DNA from: an uncultured Eubacteriales bacterium
GTDB lineage: Bacteria > Bacillota > Clostridia > Oscillospirales > CAG-272
Length of the DNA: 61,526 nt
Direction: 5' to 3'
Assembly: GCA_905210485.1 (NCBI GenBank)
Contig: CAJLXA010000005.1
Coordinates: 1-61,526, forward strand
Positions 40,054 through 49,740 of this stretch are shown one piece after another. Positions within the stretch are counted from its first letter, which is position 1; each line of letters begins with the position of its first letter. Below the pieces are notes generated by a model. That model searched no databases, was not told the DNA's origin, and saw only the letters and a program-made list of their open reading frames with translations. Both the position numbers and the translations under genes were made by a program.

Positions 40054-42996
40054 ATGAAAATCTTTGACATAGCATTTTTGGGATTCGCCGGATTTTTATT
40101 TCTGTGCGCACTTCTGAAAATGCGTCGGGGCGGCATCCGTGCCTTTGTCCGGTTGGCGCTCGTGGCACTTTGCGCGCTTTGCGCTTTTTTCTTTGCGCAG
40201 AGTATTACAGACGCCGTGATGGCAACCGATCTTACATCGTATAATCTGACGTTGAACGGCGAAGCGGTGACCGGGACCGTGAAAGAGTATCTCATTCAGG
40301 TCATCATGGAATCCGATTCGGAGGGAACTCTGCGGGATCTGCAGACCGCAAGTCCGACGGCCGTCGAACTGATCACTTCCATGGTGGCCATGGTTGTGAC
40401 CGAAATCCTGTTTGTCATTATGTTTATCGTGCTGAAGATTCTGACCCTGATCGTGTACGCGATCATCAAAATCTTCATTCCGAAGCGTGACGAGAACGGT
40501 AAGCGCCTGAAGAGAAGCAAACTCGCAGGCTTTGCTTTCAGTCTGGCGCAGGCCGCGGTGGTCATCTTTGTTTTCCTTGTACCGGTTATGGGCGTTTATA
40601 ACCTGATGACGGAAGTCGTCAACGTTATGGACAATGCGGCCGAAGCGGGGGACAACGGCGATAATGCGGAAACGCTCCGCAAGACGTCCGACGGAGATAT
40701 ACGCAAACTGTCCGCGTCGGCGTCGGATGATTATATCACATACGCCGATTCGTCATCTTCTTCGGATATGAGCACGGAGGAGATCAAAAACGTACTGGCC
40801 GAGATTTCCGGCGGTTACGTGTTCCCGGTTCTTCAGGGAATCAAGGTGAAAGACGCCGCCGTCACCACGTTCAACAGAATGTATCGTATGAAGATGCCCG
40901 ACGGTAAGACTGCCTATCTTATGGAAGAAACGGTCAATCTGCTTCCTATTGCCACAAAGGCCATGGAACTTTCCGACGGCGTCAATGCAAAAACGTTGCA
41001 GGCGGTTCTGGACGGCGTGAAAAAATCGCCGCTTATGACCAATATTATGGCAGAGATCATCAGCGCCGGTTCTTCCAAATGGGCAAACGGCGAAAAATTC
41101 ATGGGAATCGATCCTTTTGAATCCGATGATATGGATCCTTATATGCAGGATCTGCTCCGCGCAGTTTTCAGAAGTTTCAGCAATGTGGATTCCGACGGCG
41201 TGATTACCGACCTTACGGTACTGGTGAATGTGTTCGGCACTCTTGATCGCTACGAAGTGCTTGACGCCTTCGGCAACACCGAAGAAGGCGAAGACTCCAT
41301 GCAGAAGATCATGGAAATGCTCGGTAAAGAGATTGCTGACGAAAAGTATAACGGCGCGAAAACCACCTTTATCGAAGCAGTGTTTGACGATCTGTCGGGT
41401 AGCCCCCGCCTGAAAACGGTAATTCCGAGCATCATCAATATGGGTCTGCGTTCCGCATCTTCCGGCCTTGGCATCGAGGAAAGCAATACGGCGCTGTACG
41501 ACCGTATGATGGCAGATATTATAAATGAACTCACGGAATTGTCTTTTAATAAAAATAATGTAGAAAATGACAGATCCGCACTCGCCGCCGACCCGGATTA
41601 TGTAACCGGCGACGACTATAATGCTTATAAACAGGCAGTGGCTAAAGTGGTGGATATCATGAAGAACGCCGGTCTGCCTCAGGCAAATACCAGCGAAGGG
41701 GAGGCCATTGCTTCCGCTATCGTTCTGCATTATGTGAATACGGAAACGCCGACAGCCGACAGCCTTGCGGCATATATCGGCTCTCTCGGTCGCACGTCCG
41801 ACGCGGCCGCTATGATGGCGGATCGCTCGGCATTCGACTCCGAATACATCACCTTTGAAGAAATCAAGGTGAGCGGCGACTCTTTGCAAGACAGCGATTA
41901 TAAGAAACTCGGCCGCGCGCTTTCTTCGCTTCTCGGTGTGTTTACCGATCTCAGTACGGACGGTTCCGAAGCCGACATTATGAGTTCTCTGGATTATGCG
42001 AAACTCGGCGAAGCGCTTGACTTGCTCGTCGCGGTTCCCGCAACAAGCAATCTTTCGTTCGGTCTTTTGGATTTCGTAACCGATAAAGCGGGCTTCAACT
42101 CCATTGACAAGGTTCGTGAAGCGGTCGCTACGTTGCAGGCCGACATCAAAGCGGGCAGAACCTCCTTTACCGAATTCTTTAAAGCCGTTGACGCAACGGT
42201 ACAGCTTGCCAATCAGCTGACGTCGGTGGATAAACTTGACGATATGGACGCCGACAAATGGACGGAAACGCTGAAAGCTCTGGCCGAAGCCGGAAAGAAT
42301 GAAAACACGATGGATATTCTCAAGAACTCCATCAACGGTATTATTCCCGAAAGCGAATCGAAACAGTCCGAAGTACTGACCAACCTGCTGACCACCGTTA
42401 CCGATACCCTGCGCGAACGTGAACAGGCGGCCGCGGAAAAAGGTGAAACGATCAGCGAAGAAACGCTGAAAAAAGACGGCGAAGCGATGAAGGATCTGGT
42501 GACCGGCATCGGCAAGAGCAACTCGCTGAGCGAAGTCATCAACACGGTATGCGACGCCGCAAACAGCGAATCCGAAGTGGTGCAGAAAACGGTTTATACG
42601 ATGGCAAAAGACTTCAGTGAAAAGACGTCTGACAACGAAGACTATCTGTCCATCGGCCTCAAGAAAGAAGATCTCACCAAGACCGAGAGCGGCGAGGAAA
42701 ACGACGGCAGCAAATTCATGGGTGCCGTTGTGGATACCCTCGGCAACCTGCAGGAAGAAACTTTCGCCGAAGACACGAAGACAATGCAGAATATTTTCAA
42801 CGAATTTGAAAAGGCTGATGTCGACGTATCCGGTGAAAATCCGGCCGACAACGTGAATGCCGCGCTGGCAGAAAACGCAGAACTGAAAGCCGCCATTGAA
42901 AAAGAACTGACGGATAACACTTCCGCATCGCTCGACGCGCTCCGCGAGGCGCTCGGCCTGCCGACCATCGGTTCGTCCGAAGAAGCGGCAAACTGA
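40054..42996 (+). CDS. Large membrane-anchored protein with CvpA-like N-terminus
   Basis: This is a 980-residue protein of unknown function. Residues 1-190 contain about four membrane helices arranged like CvpA, including the R-S-K-L-A-G-F-A-F-S-L-A-Q segment between helices 3 and 4. The remaining ~790 residues are hydrophilic, acidic, predicted mostly helical, rich in Asp, Glu, Ser and Lys, with no enzyme motif. The start ATG has an AGGAGAAA box. It is monocistronic between a consensus promoter and a strong terminator. The CvpA similarity is by pattern only, and no homologue of the long tail is recognised. Confidence 0.75.
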   Translation: MKIFDIAFLGFAGFLFLCALLKMRRGGIRAFVRLALVALCALCAFFFAQSITDAVMATDLTSYNLTLNGEAVTGTVKEYLIQVIMESDSEGTLRDLQTASPTAVELITSMVAMVVTEILFVIMFIVLKILTLIVYAIIKIFIPKRDENGKRLKRSKLAGFAFSLAQAAVVIFVFLVPVMGVYNLMTEVVNVMDNAAEAGDNGDNAETLRKTSDGDIRKLSASASDDYITYADSSSSSDMSTEEIKNVLAEISGGYVFPVLQGIKVKDAAVTTFNRMYRMKMPDGKTAYLMEETVNLLPIATKAMELSDGVNAKTLQAVLDGVKKSPLMTNIMAEIISAGSSKWANGEKFMGIDPFESDDMDPYMQDLLRAVFRSFSNVDSDGVITDLTVLVNVFGTLDRYEVLDAFGNTEEGEDSMQKIMEMLGKEIADEKYNGAKTTFIEAVFDDLSGSPRLKTVIPSIINMGLRSASSGLGIEESNTALYDRMMADIINELTELSFNKNNVENDRSALAADPDYVTGDDYNAYKQAVAKVVDIMKNAGLPQANTSEGEAIASAIVLHYVNTETPTADSLAAYIGSLGRTSDAAAMMADRSAFDSEYITFEEIKVSGDSLQDSDYKKLGRALSSLLGVFTDLSTDGSEADIMSSLDYAKLGEALDLLVAVPATSNLSFGLLDFVTDKAGFNSIDKVREAVATLQADIKAGRTSFTEFFKAVDATVQLANQLTSVDKLDDMDADKWTETLKALAEAGKNENTMDILKNSINGIIPESESKQSEVLTNLLTTVTDTLREREQAAAEKGETISEETLKKDGEAMKDLVTGIGKSNSLSEVINTVCDAANSESEVVQKTVYTMAKDFSEKTSDNEDYLSIGLKKEDLTKTESGEENDGSKFMGAVVDTLGNLQEETFAEDTKTMQNIFNEFEKADVDVSGENPADNVNAALAENAELKAAIEKELTDNTSASLDALREALGLPTIGSSEEAAN

Positions 42997-43032
42997 TTCC
43001 TGTCTTCCCGGAAATTTTGAAATGATGTACAC

Positions 43033-43076
43033 GAAAGGGGCAGTCTGAAACCAGAGCTTTCAGAGCCCCTTTCTTT
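43033..43076 (+). terminator. Terminator after the CvpA-like protein gene
   Basis: GAAAGGGGC and GCCCCTTTC with an inner TCTGAAA / TTTCAGA stem, followed by TTTT. Confidence 0.85.
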
Positions 43077-43148
43077 TCCGCGTATTTTCCCGCACTCAGT
43101 TTTTTGACGACAAAATACGAAAAAACACAAGAAATTTCACAAAAACTA

Positions 43149-43177
43149 TAGACAATTTGAAAATAATGTTGTATAAT
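43149..43177 (+). promoter_or_regulatory. Sigma-A promoter of hydCBA
   Basis: TAGACA (43149-43154), 17 bases, TATAAT (43172-43177). About 55 bases downstream, AGTTAT-GT-ATAACT (43231-43244) is a perfect dyad that could bind a regulator; it does not match the Rex consensus well. Confidence 0.8.
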
Positions 43178-43276
43178 ATTGCATTGTGCATACTTTATTT
43201 ATTCTGTTATAAGCGCATGCTTTATCCGAAAGTTATGTATAACTAACGGATATAAAAACAAGGAGGATATGTTTTC

Positions 43277-43768
43277 ATGAAAAAGAAGTTGACCACGGTC
43301 ACATTCTCTGACACACCCGAGCAGGCAAAGCGTCTTGACGATCTTCTGCAGGGACTGAAAGGGGAAAAAGGTGCGGTCATGCGTGCATTGCAGGGGGCAC
43401 AGGAAATCTACGGATACCTGCCTGCCGAAGTGCAGAAGAAGATCGCTCTCGGACTTGACGTTTCTCCGGCGGAAGTCTTCGGCGTTGCGTCTTTCTATTC
43501 GCAGTTCGTTCTGAACCCGAAAGGACAGGTGGCCATTGCCGTTTGTCTCGGTACCGCTTGCTATGTCAAAGGTTCCGGTGACATTATCAATAAGGTCAGC
43601 GAGATCATCGGTATTCCCGCAGGTTCTACCTCGCCCGACGGAAAATACAGCCTTGACGCAACCCGTTGCATCGGTGCGTGCGGCCTTGCTCCCGTTCTGA
43701 CGATCAACGACGAAGTGTTCGGCAGACTTAAGGTCGGCGATATTCCCGATCTTCTTGCGAAGTATTGA
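43277..43768 (+). CDS. hydC: Hydrogenase subunit, NuoE-like [2Fe-2S] protein
   Basis: This is a 163-residue thioredoxin-like ferredoxin subunit. The [2Fe-2S] ligands are seen as V-C-L-G-T-A-C and C-I-G-A-C (C-x4-C ... C-x3-C), as in NuoE/HydC/HndA. The N-terminal helical part (A-L-Q-G-A-Q-E-I-Y-G-Y-L-P) is also characteristic. It forms part of a trimeric NAD(P)-linked [FeFe] hydrogenase with the next two genes, 20 and 17 bases apart. A GGAGG ribosome-binding site is present. Confidence 0.93.
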   Translation: MKKKLTTVTFSDTPEQAKRLDDLLQGLKGEKGAVMRALQGAQEIYGYLPAEVQKKIALGLDVSPAEVFGVASFYSQFVLNPKGQVAIAVCLGTACYVKGSGDIINKVSEIIGIPAGSTSPDGKYSLDATRCIGACGLAPVLTINDEVFGRLKVGDIPDLLAKY

Positions 43769-43788
43769 TATAAGGAGAAAGTGACAAG

Positions 43789-45660
43789 ATGAATAAAACA
43801 TATGAAGAACTCTGCGCCATCCGCGATAAAAAAGCCGCCGACCTTGCTGTCCGTACCGGCGGAAAGTGCGACGCGGGTGTAAAGCATGTCCTTATCTGCG
43901 GCGGTACCGGCTGTACCTCCTCCGGCTCTCCGAAGATCATGGAAAGACTTGAAGAAGAAATCAAGGCCGCCGGAATCGAAGACCGCGTGAAAGTGGTTCA
44001 GACCGGTTGTTTCGGCCTCTGCGCCCTCGGCCCGATCATGATCGTTTATCCCGAAGGCACCTTCTATTCCAGAACCACTGTGGATCATATCCCCGAAATC
44101 GTGCAGGAACATCTGATCGGCGGTAACCCCGTGAAGAAATATCTCTATGCGGAAACCGTTTCCGGCGACGAGATCCTTTCCCTGAACGAAACCCGTTTCT
44201 ATAAAAAACAGCATCGCGTTGCTCTCCGTAACTGCGGTGTTATCAATCCCGAATGTATCGACGAATATATCGGTACCGACGGCTATCAGGCATTACATAA
44301 AGTTCTGACGGAGATGACGCCCGAAGCCGTCATCAACACGATGCTGGACTCCGGTCTCCGCGGACGCGGCGGCGGCGGTTTCCCGACCGGCAGAAAATGG
44401 CTCTTCGCGAAAAACAGCGTTTCCGATAAAAAATATGTGGTTTGCAATGCGGACGAGGGCGACCCCGGCGCATTCATGGACCGTTCGGTTCTGGAAGGCG
44501 ACCCGCATACGGTACTGGAAGCTATGGCAATCGCCGGCTTCGCTATCGGCGCCGACGAAGGTTATATCTATGTTCGCGCCGAATATCCGATCGCCGTTCA
44601 CCGTCTTCAGGTGGCTATTAAGCAAGCGCACGAATACGGCCTGCTCGGCAAGGATATTTTCGGTACAGGCTTCAATTTCGACATTCAGCTCCGTCTCGGC
44701 GCAGGCGCTTTTGTGTGCGGCGAAGAGACCGCGCTCCTGACTTCCATCGAGGGCAACCGCGGCGAACCCCGTCCCCGTCCTCCGTTCCCGGCGGTCAAAG
44801 GTCTTTTCGGCCAGCCGACCATCATCAATAACGTGGAAACCTACGCCAACGTATGCCAGATTATTCTGCGAGGCGCCGATTGGTTCGCGGGAATGGGTAC
44901 GGAAAAATCCAAGGGTACCAAGGTCTTTGCGCTCGGCGGCAAGATTGAAAATACCGGCCTTGTCGAAATCCCGATGGGCACAACGCTCCGCGAGATTGTT
45001 GAAGAAATCGGCGGCGGCGTTCCGCACGGTAAGAAGTTCAAGGCGGCTCAGACGGGCGGCCCGTCCGGCGGTTGTATCCCCGCCAGCCTTATCGACACGC
45101 CGATTGACTATGACAACCTGATCGCTATCGGTTCCATGATGGGTTCCGGCGGTCTTATCGTTATGGACGAAGACAACTGCATGGTCGATATCGCGAAATT
45201 CTTCCTTGAATTCACGGTAGACGAATCCTGCGGCAAATGTACTCCTTGCCGCGTCGGTACGGTACGCCTTCTTGAAATTCTCAATAAGATCACAAACGGC
45301 AACGGTACTCTGGAAGACCTCGATCGCCTTGAAGAACTGAGCATGTACATCAAGAGCGCCTCTCTCTGCGGTCTCGGTCAGACGGCTCCGAACCCCGTTC
45401 TTTCCACGCTCCGTTATTTCCGCGACGAATACGTTGCTCACGTTGTCGACAAGAAATGCCCCGCCGGCGTCTGCAAACGTCTTATGCACTATGAGATCGA
45501 CCCCGAAAAGTGCAAAGGCTGTACCGCCTGCGCCCGTGTATGCCCGGTAGGCGCGATTTCCGGCACGGTCAAGAATCCTCATACGATCGACGTATCGAAG
45601 TGTATCAAATGCGGCGCTTGTATTTCCAAGTGCAAGTTCGGCGCGATCACGAAGCAGTAA
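43789..45660 (+). CDS. hydB: Hydrogenase flavoprotein subunit, NuoF-like
   Basis: This is a 623-residue protein. Residues about 30-120 are a thioredoxin-like [2Fe-2S] domain (C-G-G-T-G-C ... C-F-G-L-C). A NuoF core follows with the FMN/NADH-binding G-L-R-G-R-G-G-G-G-F-P-T-G motif and a [4Fe-4S] site (E-S-C-G-K-C-T-P-C-R). The C-terminus carries two further [4Fe-4S] ferredoxin clusters (C-K-G-C-T-A-C-A-R-V-C-P and C-I-K-C-G-A-C). This is the layout of HydB/HndC. It is the NAD(P)H-oxidising and proposed electron-bifurcating subunit. Confidence 0.95.
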   Translation: MNKTYEELCAIRDKKAADLAVRTGGKCDAGVKHVLICGGTGCTSSGSPKIMERLEEEIKAAGIEDRVKVVQTGCFGLCALGPIMIVYPEGTFYSRTTVDHIPEIVQEHLIGGNPVKKYLYAETVSGDEILSLNETRFYKKQHRVALRNCGVINPECIDEYIGTDGYQALHKVLTEMTPEAVINTMLDSGLRGRGGGGFPTGRKWLFAKNSVSDKKYVVCNADEGDPGAFMDRSVLEGDPHTVLEAMAIAGFAIGADEGYIYVRAEYPIAVHRLQVAIKQAHEYGLLGKDIFGTGFNFDIQLRLGAGAFVCGEETALLTSIEGNRGEPRPRPPFPAVKGLFGQPTIINNVETYANVCQIILRGADWFAGMGTEKSKGTKVFALGGKIENTGLVEIPMGTTLREIVEEIGGGVPHGKKFKAAQTGGPSGGCIPASLIDTPIDYDNLIAIGSMMGSGGLIVMDEDNCMVDIAKFFLEFTVDESCGKCTPCRVGTVRLLEILNKITNGNGTLEDLDRLEELSMYIKSASLCGLGQTAPNPVLSTLRYFRDEYVAHVVDKKCPAGVCKRLMHYEIDPEKCKGCTACARVCPVGAISGTVKNPHTIDVSKCIKCGACISKCKFGAITKQ

Positions 45661-45677
45661 GAAGGGAGCCGTAAAAA

Positions 45678-47411
45678 ATGGATATGGTTAAAGTAAAAAT
45701 CGACGGCAGAGAATATGACGTTCCGAAGAACGCCACGGTTCTTGAAGCCGCAAGAGTGGCCGGTGTGGATATTCCCACGCTCTGCTACCTGAAAGATATC
45801 AACGAGATCGGCGCATGCCGCCTCTGTCTTGTGGAAGTCAAGGGCGCGCGCGGTCTTGTAACCTCCTGCGTTTACCCTGTAAACGAAGGCATGGAGATCT
45901 TCACAAACACCGAAAAAGTCCGTGCCGCAAGAAAAACCAACCTGGAACTGGTGCTTTCCGCACATGAGAAGAAGTGTCTCTCCTGCGTTCGCTCCACTTC
46001 CTGCGAACTGCAGAAACTTTGCCAGGAATACGGAGTGGAAGACTCCGCTTTCGGCGGCAGAGAAGATTCTTTCCCGATTGAGGCTTCCGGCCCCTCCATC
46101 GTTCGGGACAACAACAAATGTATCCTGTGCCGCCGTTGCGTTGCCGCATGTAAAAACATGCAGGGAATCGGCGTCATTGAAGCGAAGAACAGAGGATTCG
46201 ATACGGTCATCGGTTGCGAATTCGACAAACCGCTTGCCGAAAGTTCCTGCGTGAACTGCGGCCAGTGTATTCTCGCATGTCCTGTCGGCGCTCTTTACGA
46301 GAAAGACGACACCGATAAGGTGTTTGCCGCTATTGCCGATCCGAAAAAGCATGTCGCCATCTGCATGGCACCGTCTGTCCGCGCCGGCATCGGCGAAGAA
46401 TTCGGTTATGAAATCGGTACGGATACCGAGGGCAAACTCGTTGCCGCGGCAAAACGTCTCGGCTTTGACGGCGTGTATGACATGAACTTTACCGCCGACC
46501 TTACGATTATGGAAGAAGCGTATGAGTTTATCGGCCGCCTGAAAAACGGCGGAAAACTGCCGCTTATCACTTCCTGCTCGCCCGGTTGGGTCAAATACTG
46601 CGAGCATTATTTCCCCGAAATGACCGAGAATCTTTCGTCCTGCAAATCGCCCCAGCAGATGTTCGGCGCAGTGTACAAGGCTTTCTTCGCGGAAAAACTG
46701 GGTGTGAAACCCGAAGACGTGTACATGGTATCCTGCATCCCCTGCACGGCCAAGAAGTTTGAAATCGGCCGCGACGGCGAAGCCGCCCTCGGTATGCCCG
46801 ATGTCGATGCCGCCATCACGACGCGCGAACTGGCGCGCATGATCCGCAAAGCAGGCATCAATTTCCGTGCGCTCCCCGATGAAAAATTCGACAGCCCGGT
46901 CGATTACGGTTCCGGTGCCGGCGTTATTTTCGGCGCAACCGGCGGCGTTATGGAGGCCGCACTGCGTACCGCGGCCGAAGTTGTTCTCGGTAAGCCGCTT
47001 AAATGCGTTGATTTCACCGATGTCCGTGGCACGGCCGGCATCAAACGCGCTACCTATAAACTCGGTGATCTTGAGCTGAAAGTGGCCGTTGCTTCCGGTA
47101 CAAAGAACGCAAAAGAACTCCTGAAATCGGTGGAGAACGGTGAAAAGATCGACTTTATCGAAATCATGGCGTGCCCCGGCGGTTGCGTCAACGGCGGCGG
47201 TCAGCCGATCCAGCCTGCTGTTGTACGTAACAATGTCGACATTCGCGCGCTTCGCGCTGGTATCCTCTATACGGCTGATAAAGCGAAAGATGTCCGCAAG
47301 TCGCACGAAAACTCGATCGTGAAGAAGATTTACGAGGACTTCCTCGGCGAACCCAACAGCCATAAGGCGCATGAACTTTTGCACACCACGTACGTAAAAC
47401 GCGGTCTTTGA
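45678..47411 (+). CDS. hydA: [FeFe] hydrogenase catalytic subunit
   Basis: This is a 577-residue protein. A [2Fe-2S] ferredoxin domain (C36, C47, C50, C64) comes first, then a Cys-rich region (C-L-S-C-V-R-S-T-S-C), two [4Fe-4S] motifs (about 148-158 and 191-201), and the H-cluster domain. L1 is T-S-C-S-P-G-W (298-304), L2 is C-I-P-C-T-A-K-K (353-360), and L3 is E-I-M-A-C-P-G-G-C-V-N-G-G-G-Q-P (495-510). L1 differs from T-S-C-C-P, and L2 has Ile where Met is usual. With HydB and HydC it probably couples NADH and reduced ferredoxin oxidation to H2 formation. Confidence 0.95.
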   Translation: MDMVKVKIDGREYDVPKNATVLEAARVAGVDIPTLCYLKDINEIGACRLCLVEVKGARGLVTSCVYPVNEGMEIFTNTEKVRAARKTNLELVLSAHEKKCLSCVRSTSCELQKLCQEYGVEDSAFGGREDSFPIEASGPSIVRDNNKCILCRRCVAACKNMQGIGVIEAKNRGFDTVIGCEFDKPLAESSCVNCGQCILACPVGALYEKDDTDKVFAAIADPKKHVAICMAPSVRAGIGEEFGYEIGTDTEGKLVAAAKRLGFDGVYDMNFTADLTIMEEAYEFIGRLKNGGKLPLITSCSPGWVKYCEHYFPEMTENLSSCKSPQQMFGAVYKAFFAEKLGVKPEDVYMVSCIPCTAKKFEIGRDGEAALGMPDVDAAITTRELARMIRKAGINFRALPDEKFDSPVDYGSGAGVIFGATGGVMEAALRTAAEVVLGKPLKCVDFTDVRGTAGIKRATYKLGDLELKVAVASGTKNAKELLKSVENGEKIDFIEIMACPGGCVNGGGQPIQPAVVRNNVDIRALRAGILYTADKAKDVRKSHENSIVKKIYEDFLGEPNSHKAHELLHTTYVKRGL

Positions 47412-47442
47412 TCCGTTTTTCGTTCGCAGAATAACCGGTCGG

Positions 47443-47482
47443 GAACGGCAAGACACAGACATGTCCTGCCGTTCCTGCTGTT
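47443..47482 (+). terminator. Terminator after hydA
   Basis: GGAACGGCA and TGCCGTTCC with an inner GACA / TGTC stem, followed by a T-rich tract, 30 bases after the stop. Confidence 0.75.
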
Positions 47483-47710
47483 TTGTAGGAATATTGCTAT
47501 AATAAGGTTTTTCTTCCTAAAAATAACATATTGGAAAACAGACGGTATTCGGGAGAAAAAGCTCATTTGCCGTTCTTCGGAAAACGCATGATTTATCGCC
47601 GTATTGTGCATTTTTCAAACAAGCGCCCGTGCTTTTGTGAATATTTGGTTACACAGAATGAAATAATCGAAAATTTTTGATTTTTATTGTGCAAAAAAGC
47701 AAAAACGCAC

Positions 47711-47739
47711 TTGACAATCGGTTATGGAAATTGTATAAT
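47711..47739 (+). promoter_or_regulatory. Sigma-A promoter of the first lipoprotein gene
   Basis: TTGACA (47711-47716), 17 bases, TATAAT (47734-47739). The rest of the 47483-47806 gap shows nothing further. Confidence 0.88.
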
Positions 47740-47806
47740 GTTTTCATGTAAAGAAATCGCTTGTACAAGTGGCGGTTTCGTAATATATTTTAAAAGGAGA
47801 AAATTC

Positions 47807-49447
47807 ATGAAACTGAAAGCAAAATGGCTTCTGTTTGCGCTCGTGTGCGTTCTCATGCTGGCTCTTGTGGCATGTGGCAAACCCGGCGATGACAGCAGCT
47901 CAGATGATTCTTCTTCCGAAGAAGATTCCTCTTCGCAGGAAGAGGTAAAAAAGTTTACCGTTACATATCACTATGGTGTTGCTGAATGGGATGCCGAAAA
48001 CGGAAAAGTAAAAACCTATGCCGCTACCAAAGAAGTATCGGTCAAGGCGGGCGGTAAGGCGAAAGACGGTCTTGCTTCGGGCGATAAGACTCCGGAGGGC
48101 TATTCTTTCGTGACATGGGAATGTGACGGCGGCAACCTGAACAAAGTTACGAAAAATCTTGACGCTTATGCCAAGTACACGGTTCTCGATACGCATACCG
48201 TTACTTTCAAAGATGCAAACGGCAGGGTAATCTCCGCTACTACTGTCTACAGCGGCAAGAAAGTTGACGCAGCCGATGTTCCCGACACGAACGGCTTCCG
48301 TGTTTATGACGCCGAAAGATATGCTTCGCTTTCCGACGCCAGCAAGCAGGAACTGGATCTTGTGGAATTCAAGGACGCAAACGGCAATTGGATTATCGAA
48401 GGCGCCTATATCAAGGCTTCGGACAAAGCTCTGATCGGCAAAGCCGTTCCGCTCTCATTCGATTCTTATTTCGGCGGTTGGAACTCTGACAGTAGCGCTA
48501 TGTCTTCTCCTAACTCGCGTATCACTGCCAACGTTACCTTTACGGTAAAAGAGAACAAAGCTACTGCGGTTGTTCCGTCTGTCGGAAAGAACGACGTGGT
48601 GATCGACGGTCAGAAGGATGCGAAGTACGAAAAGGTCGGCGAACTGTATAAGTACATCATTTCCGAAAAAGTAACCGACGCCAAACAAAAGAATGTTGAC
48701 TATACTATCCTCGATAAATATGCTACCAAAGAAGCCGCGGCGGCGGATAACAAGGGCGACGAATGGGAGAACGCCAACACGCTGGTAAAGGCGATTGGCG
48801 CCGATAAGATCCATGCAGAACTGTATATGGCATGGGACGGCGACTGGATCTACTTCCTTGTCGACGTAAATGACCCGACGGTTGTAACGCAGGGCAAACA
48901 GTACTGCTCCATTAATAACCCGTATGAAAATGATGGCGTTGAAATCTGGTATGCCATTAACGGATACTATTCCAAACTTTGCCTTGACGCTATGGGATAT
49001 AATCTCTATTCCGGCGCTACTCAGCCGTCTGCTTATCTCGGCTTTGTAAAGAATAACAATGCCAACTATCAGACGTCGATCAAGGGCGGTACAAAACCGA
49101 CTTCCGATGATCCTACGGTAATCGCCAATGCTACCGGCTACATCGTGGAATGCAGACTGCCGGCCTATAATGAACCCACCGACACCATCACGGCTGATGA
49201 TCCGCTCGGTGAAAATCTTGGCGGCAAACATTGGGGTTCCAAACTTCGTTGCGGCGATATGGTGCACATTTCGCTCCAGGTAGACAGCATTTCCGCAGCC
49301 GCATCGGCCGAGAGCATTACCCAGTGCGTTTCCACAAGCGGTACTTCTTCACTGGACAGTCTCGGCGAAAAACTGAATCGTATCAATATCGGTTATCAGA
49401 CTAACGGTTCCGCAGGCGCAGGTACTGCGGTACTGATCCTCGGTTGA
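47807..49447 (+). CDS. Lipoprotein with InlB-like repeats and CBM9/DOMON-like domain, copy 1
   Basis: This is a 546-residue exported lipoprotein. The signal peptide ends in the lipobox L-V-A-C (Cys at about 24). A Ser/Asp/Glu-rich linker follows, then two Listeria-Bacteroides-type beta-repeats (Y-H-Y-G-V near the first, V-T-F-K-D-A-N-G in the second). A C-terminal CBM9/DOMON-like beta-sandwich has V-I-D-G-Q-K-D-A-K-Y, A-E-L-Y-M-A-W-D-G-D and C-S-I-N-N-P-Y-E-N-D-G-V-E. The start is ATG 47807 with AAGGAGAAA upstream. Related domains bind carbohydrates or haem; the ligand is unknown. A paralogue lies 0.9 kb downstream. Confidence 0.82.
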   Translation: MKLKAKWLLFALVCVLMLALVACGKPGDDSSSDDSSSEEDSSSQEEVKKFTVTYHYGVAEWDAENGKVKTYAATKEVSVKAGGKAKDGLASGDKTPEGYSFVTWECDGGNLNKVTKNLDAYAKYTVLDTHTVTFKDANGRVISATTVYSGKKVDAADVPDTNGFRVYDAERYASLSDASKQELDLVEFKDANGNWIIEGAYIKASDKALIGKAVPLSFDSYFGGWNSDSSAMSSPNSRITANVTFTVKENKATAVVPSVGKNDVVIDGQKDAKYEKVGELYKYIISEKVTDAKQKNVDYTILDKYATKEAAAADNKGDEWENANTLVKAIGADKIHAELYMAWDGDWIYFLVDVNDPTVVTQGKQYCSINNPYENDGVEIWYAINGYYSKLCLDAMGYNLYSGATQPSAYLGFVKNNNANYQTSIKGGTKPTSDDPTVIANATGYIVECRLPAYNEPTDTITADDPLGENLGGKHWGSKLRCGDMVHISLQVDSISAAASAESITQCVSTSGTSSLDSLGEKLNRINIGYQTNGSAGAGTAVLILG

Positions 49448-49459
49448 TCCGTATAACAG

Positions 49460-49488
49460 AAAAGCAGGACGCATGTCCTGCTTTTTCG
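49460..49488 (+). terminator. Terminator after lipoprotein copy 1
   Basis: AAAAGCAGGAC-GCAT-GTCCTGCTTTTT, then more T. Confidence 0.9.
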
Positions 49489-49740
49489 TTTTTTGCAACC
49501 GAAAACGCGCAATAGTTGCATAACGTGAAAGATTGACTGATGAGAAAATCTTCTGTTTACGATAAAACAAAAGAGACCTGCCGGTGAGATTTCAAAAAAA
49601 CAGGCAGAAGATCTGCCATATCTTTGCAGAAAGCAGAACCCGTTCTTACCGAATAAGAAATGCCGGAAAAAATCGGCGTCCGGCGTTTTTATAGGGCCTG
49701 TACAGACCGTCGGTCATCTTGTTTTGCAAATTTCGGGAAG

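Noticed and set aside
40753..43032. 759-codon open frame antisense to the CvpA-like gene
   Set aside because: Composition is that of a GC-biased shadow frame (Phe, His, Arg rich); the plus-strand gene has a promoter, ribosome-binding site, membrane segments and terminator.
43231..43244. Rex operator before the hydrogenase genes
   Set aside because: The dyad AGTTAT-GT-ATAACT departs from the TTGTTAA-N4-TTAACAA pattern and lies downstream of the promoter.
45579..47462. 627-codon open frame antisense to hydA
   Set aside because: hydA has all catalytic motifs; the antisense frame has none.
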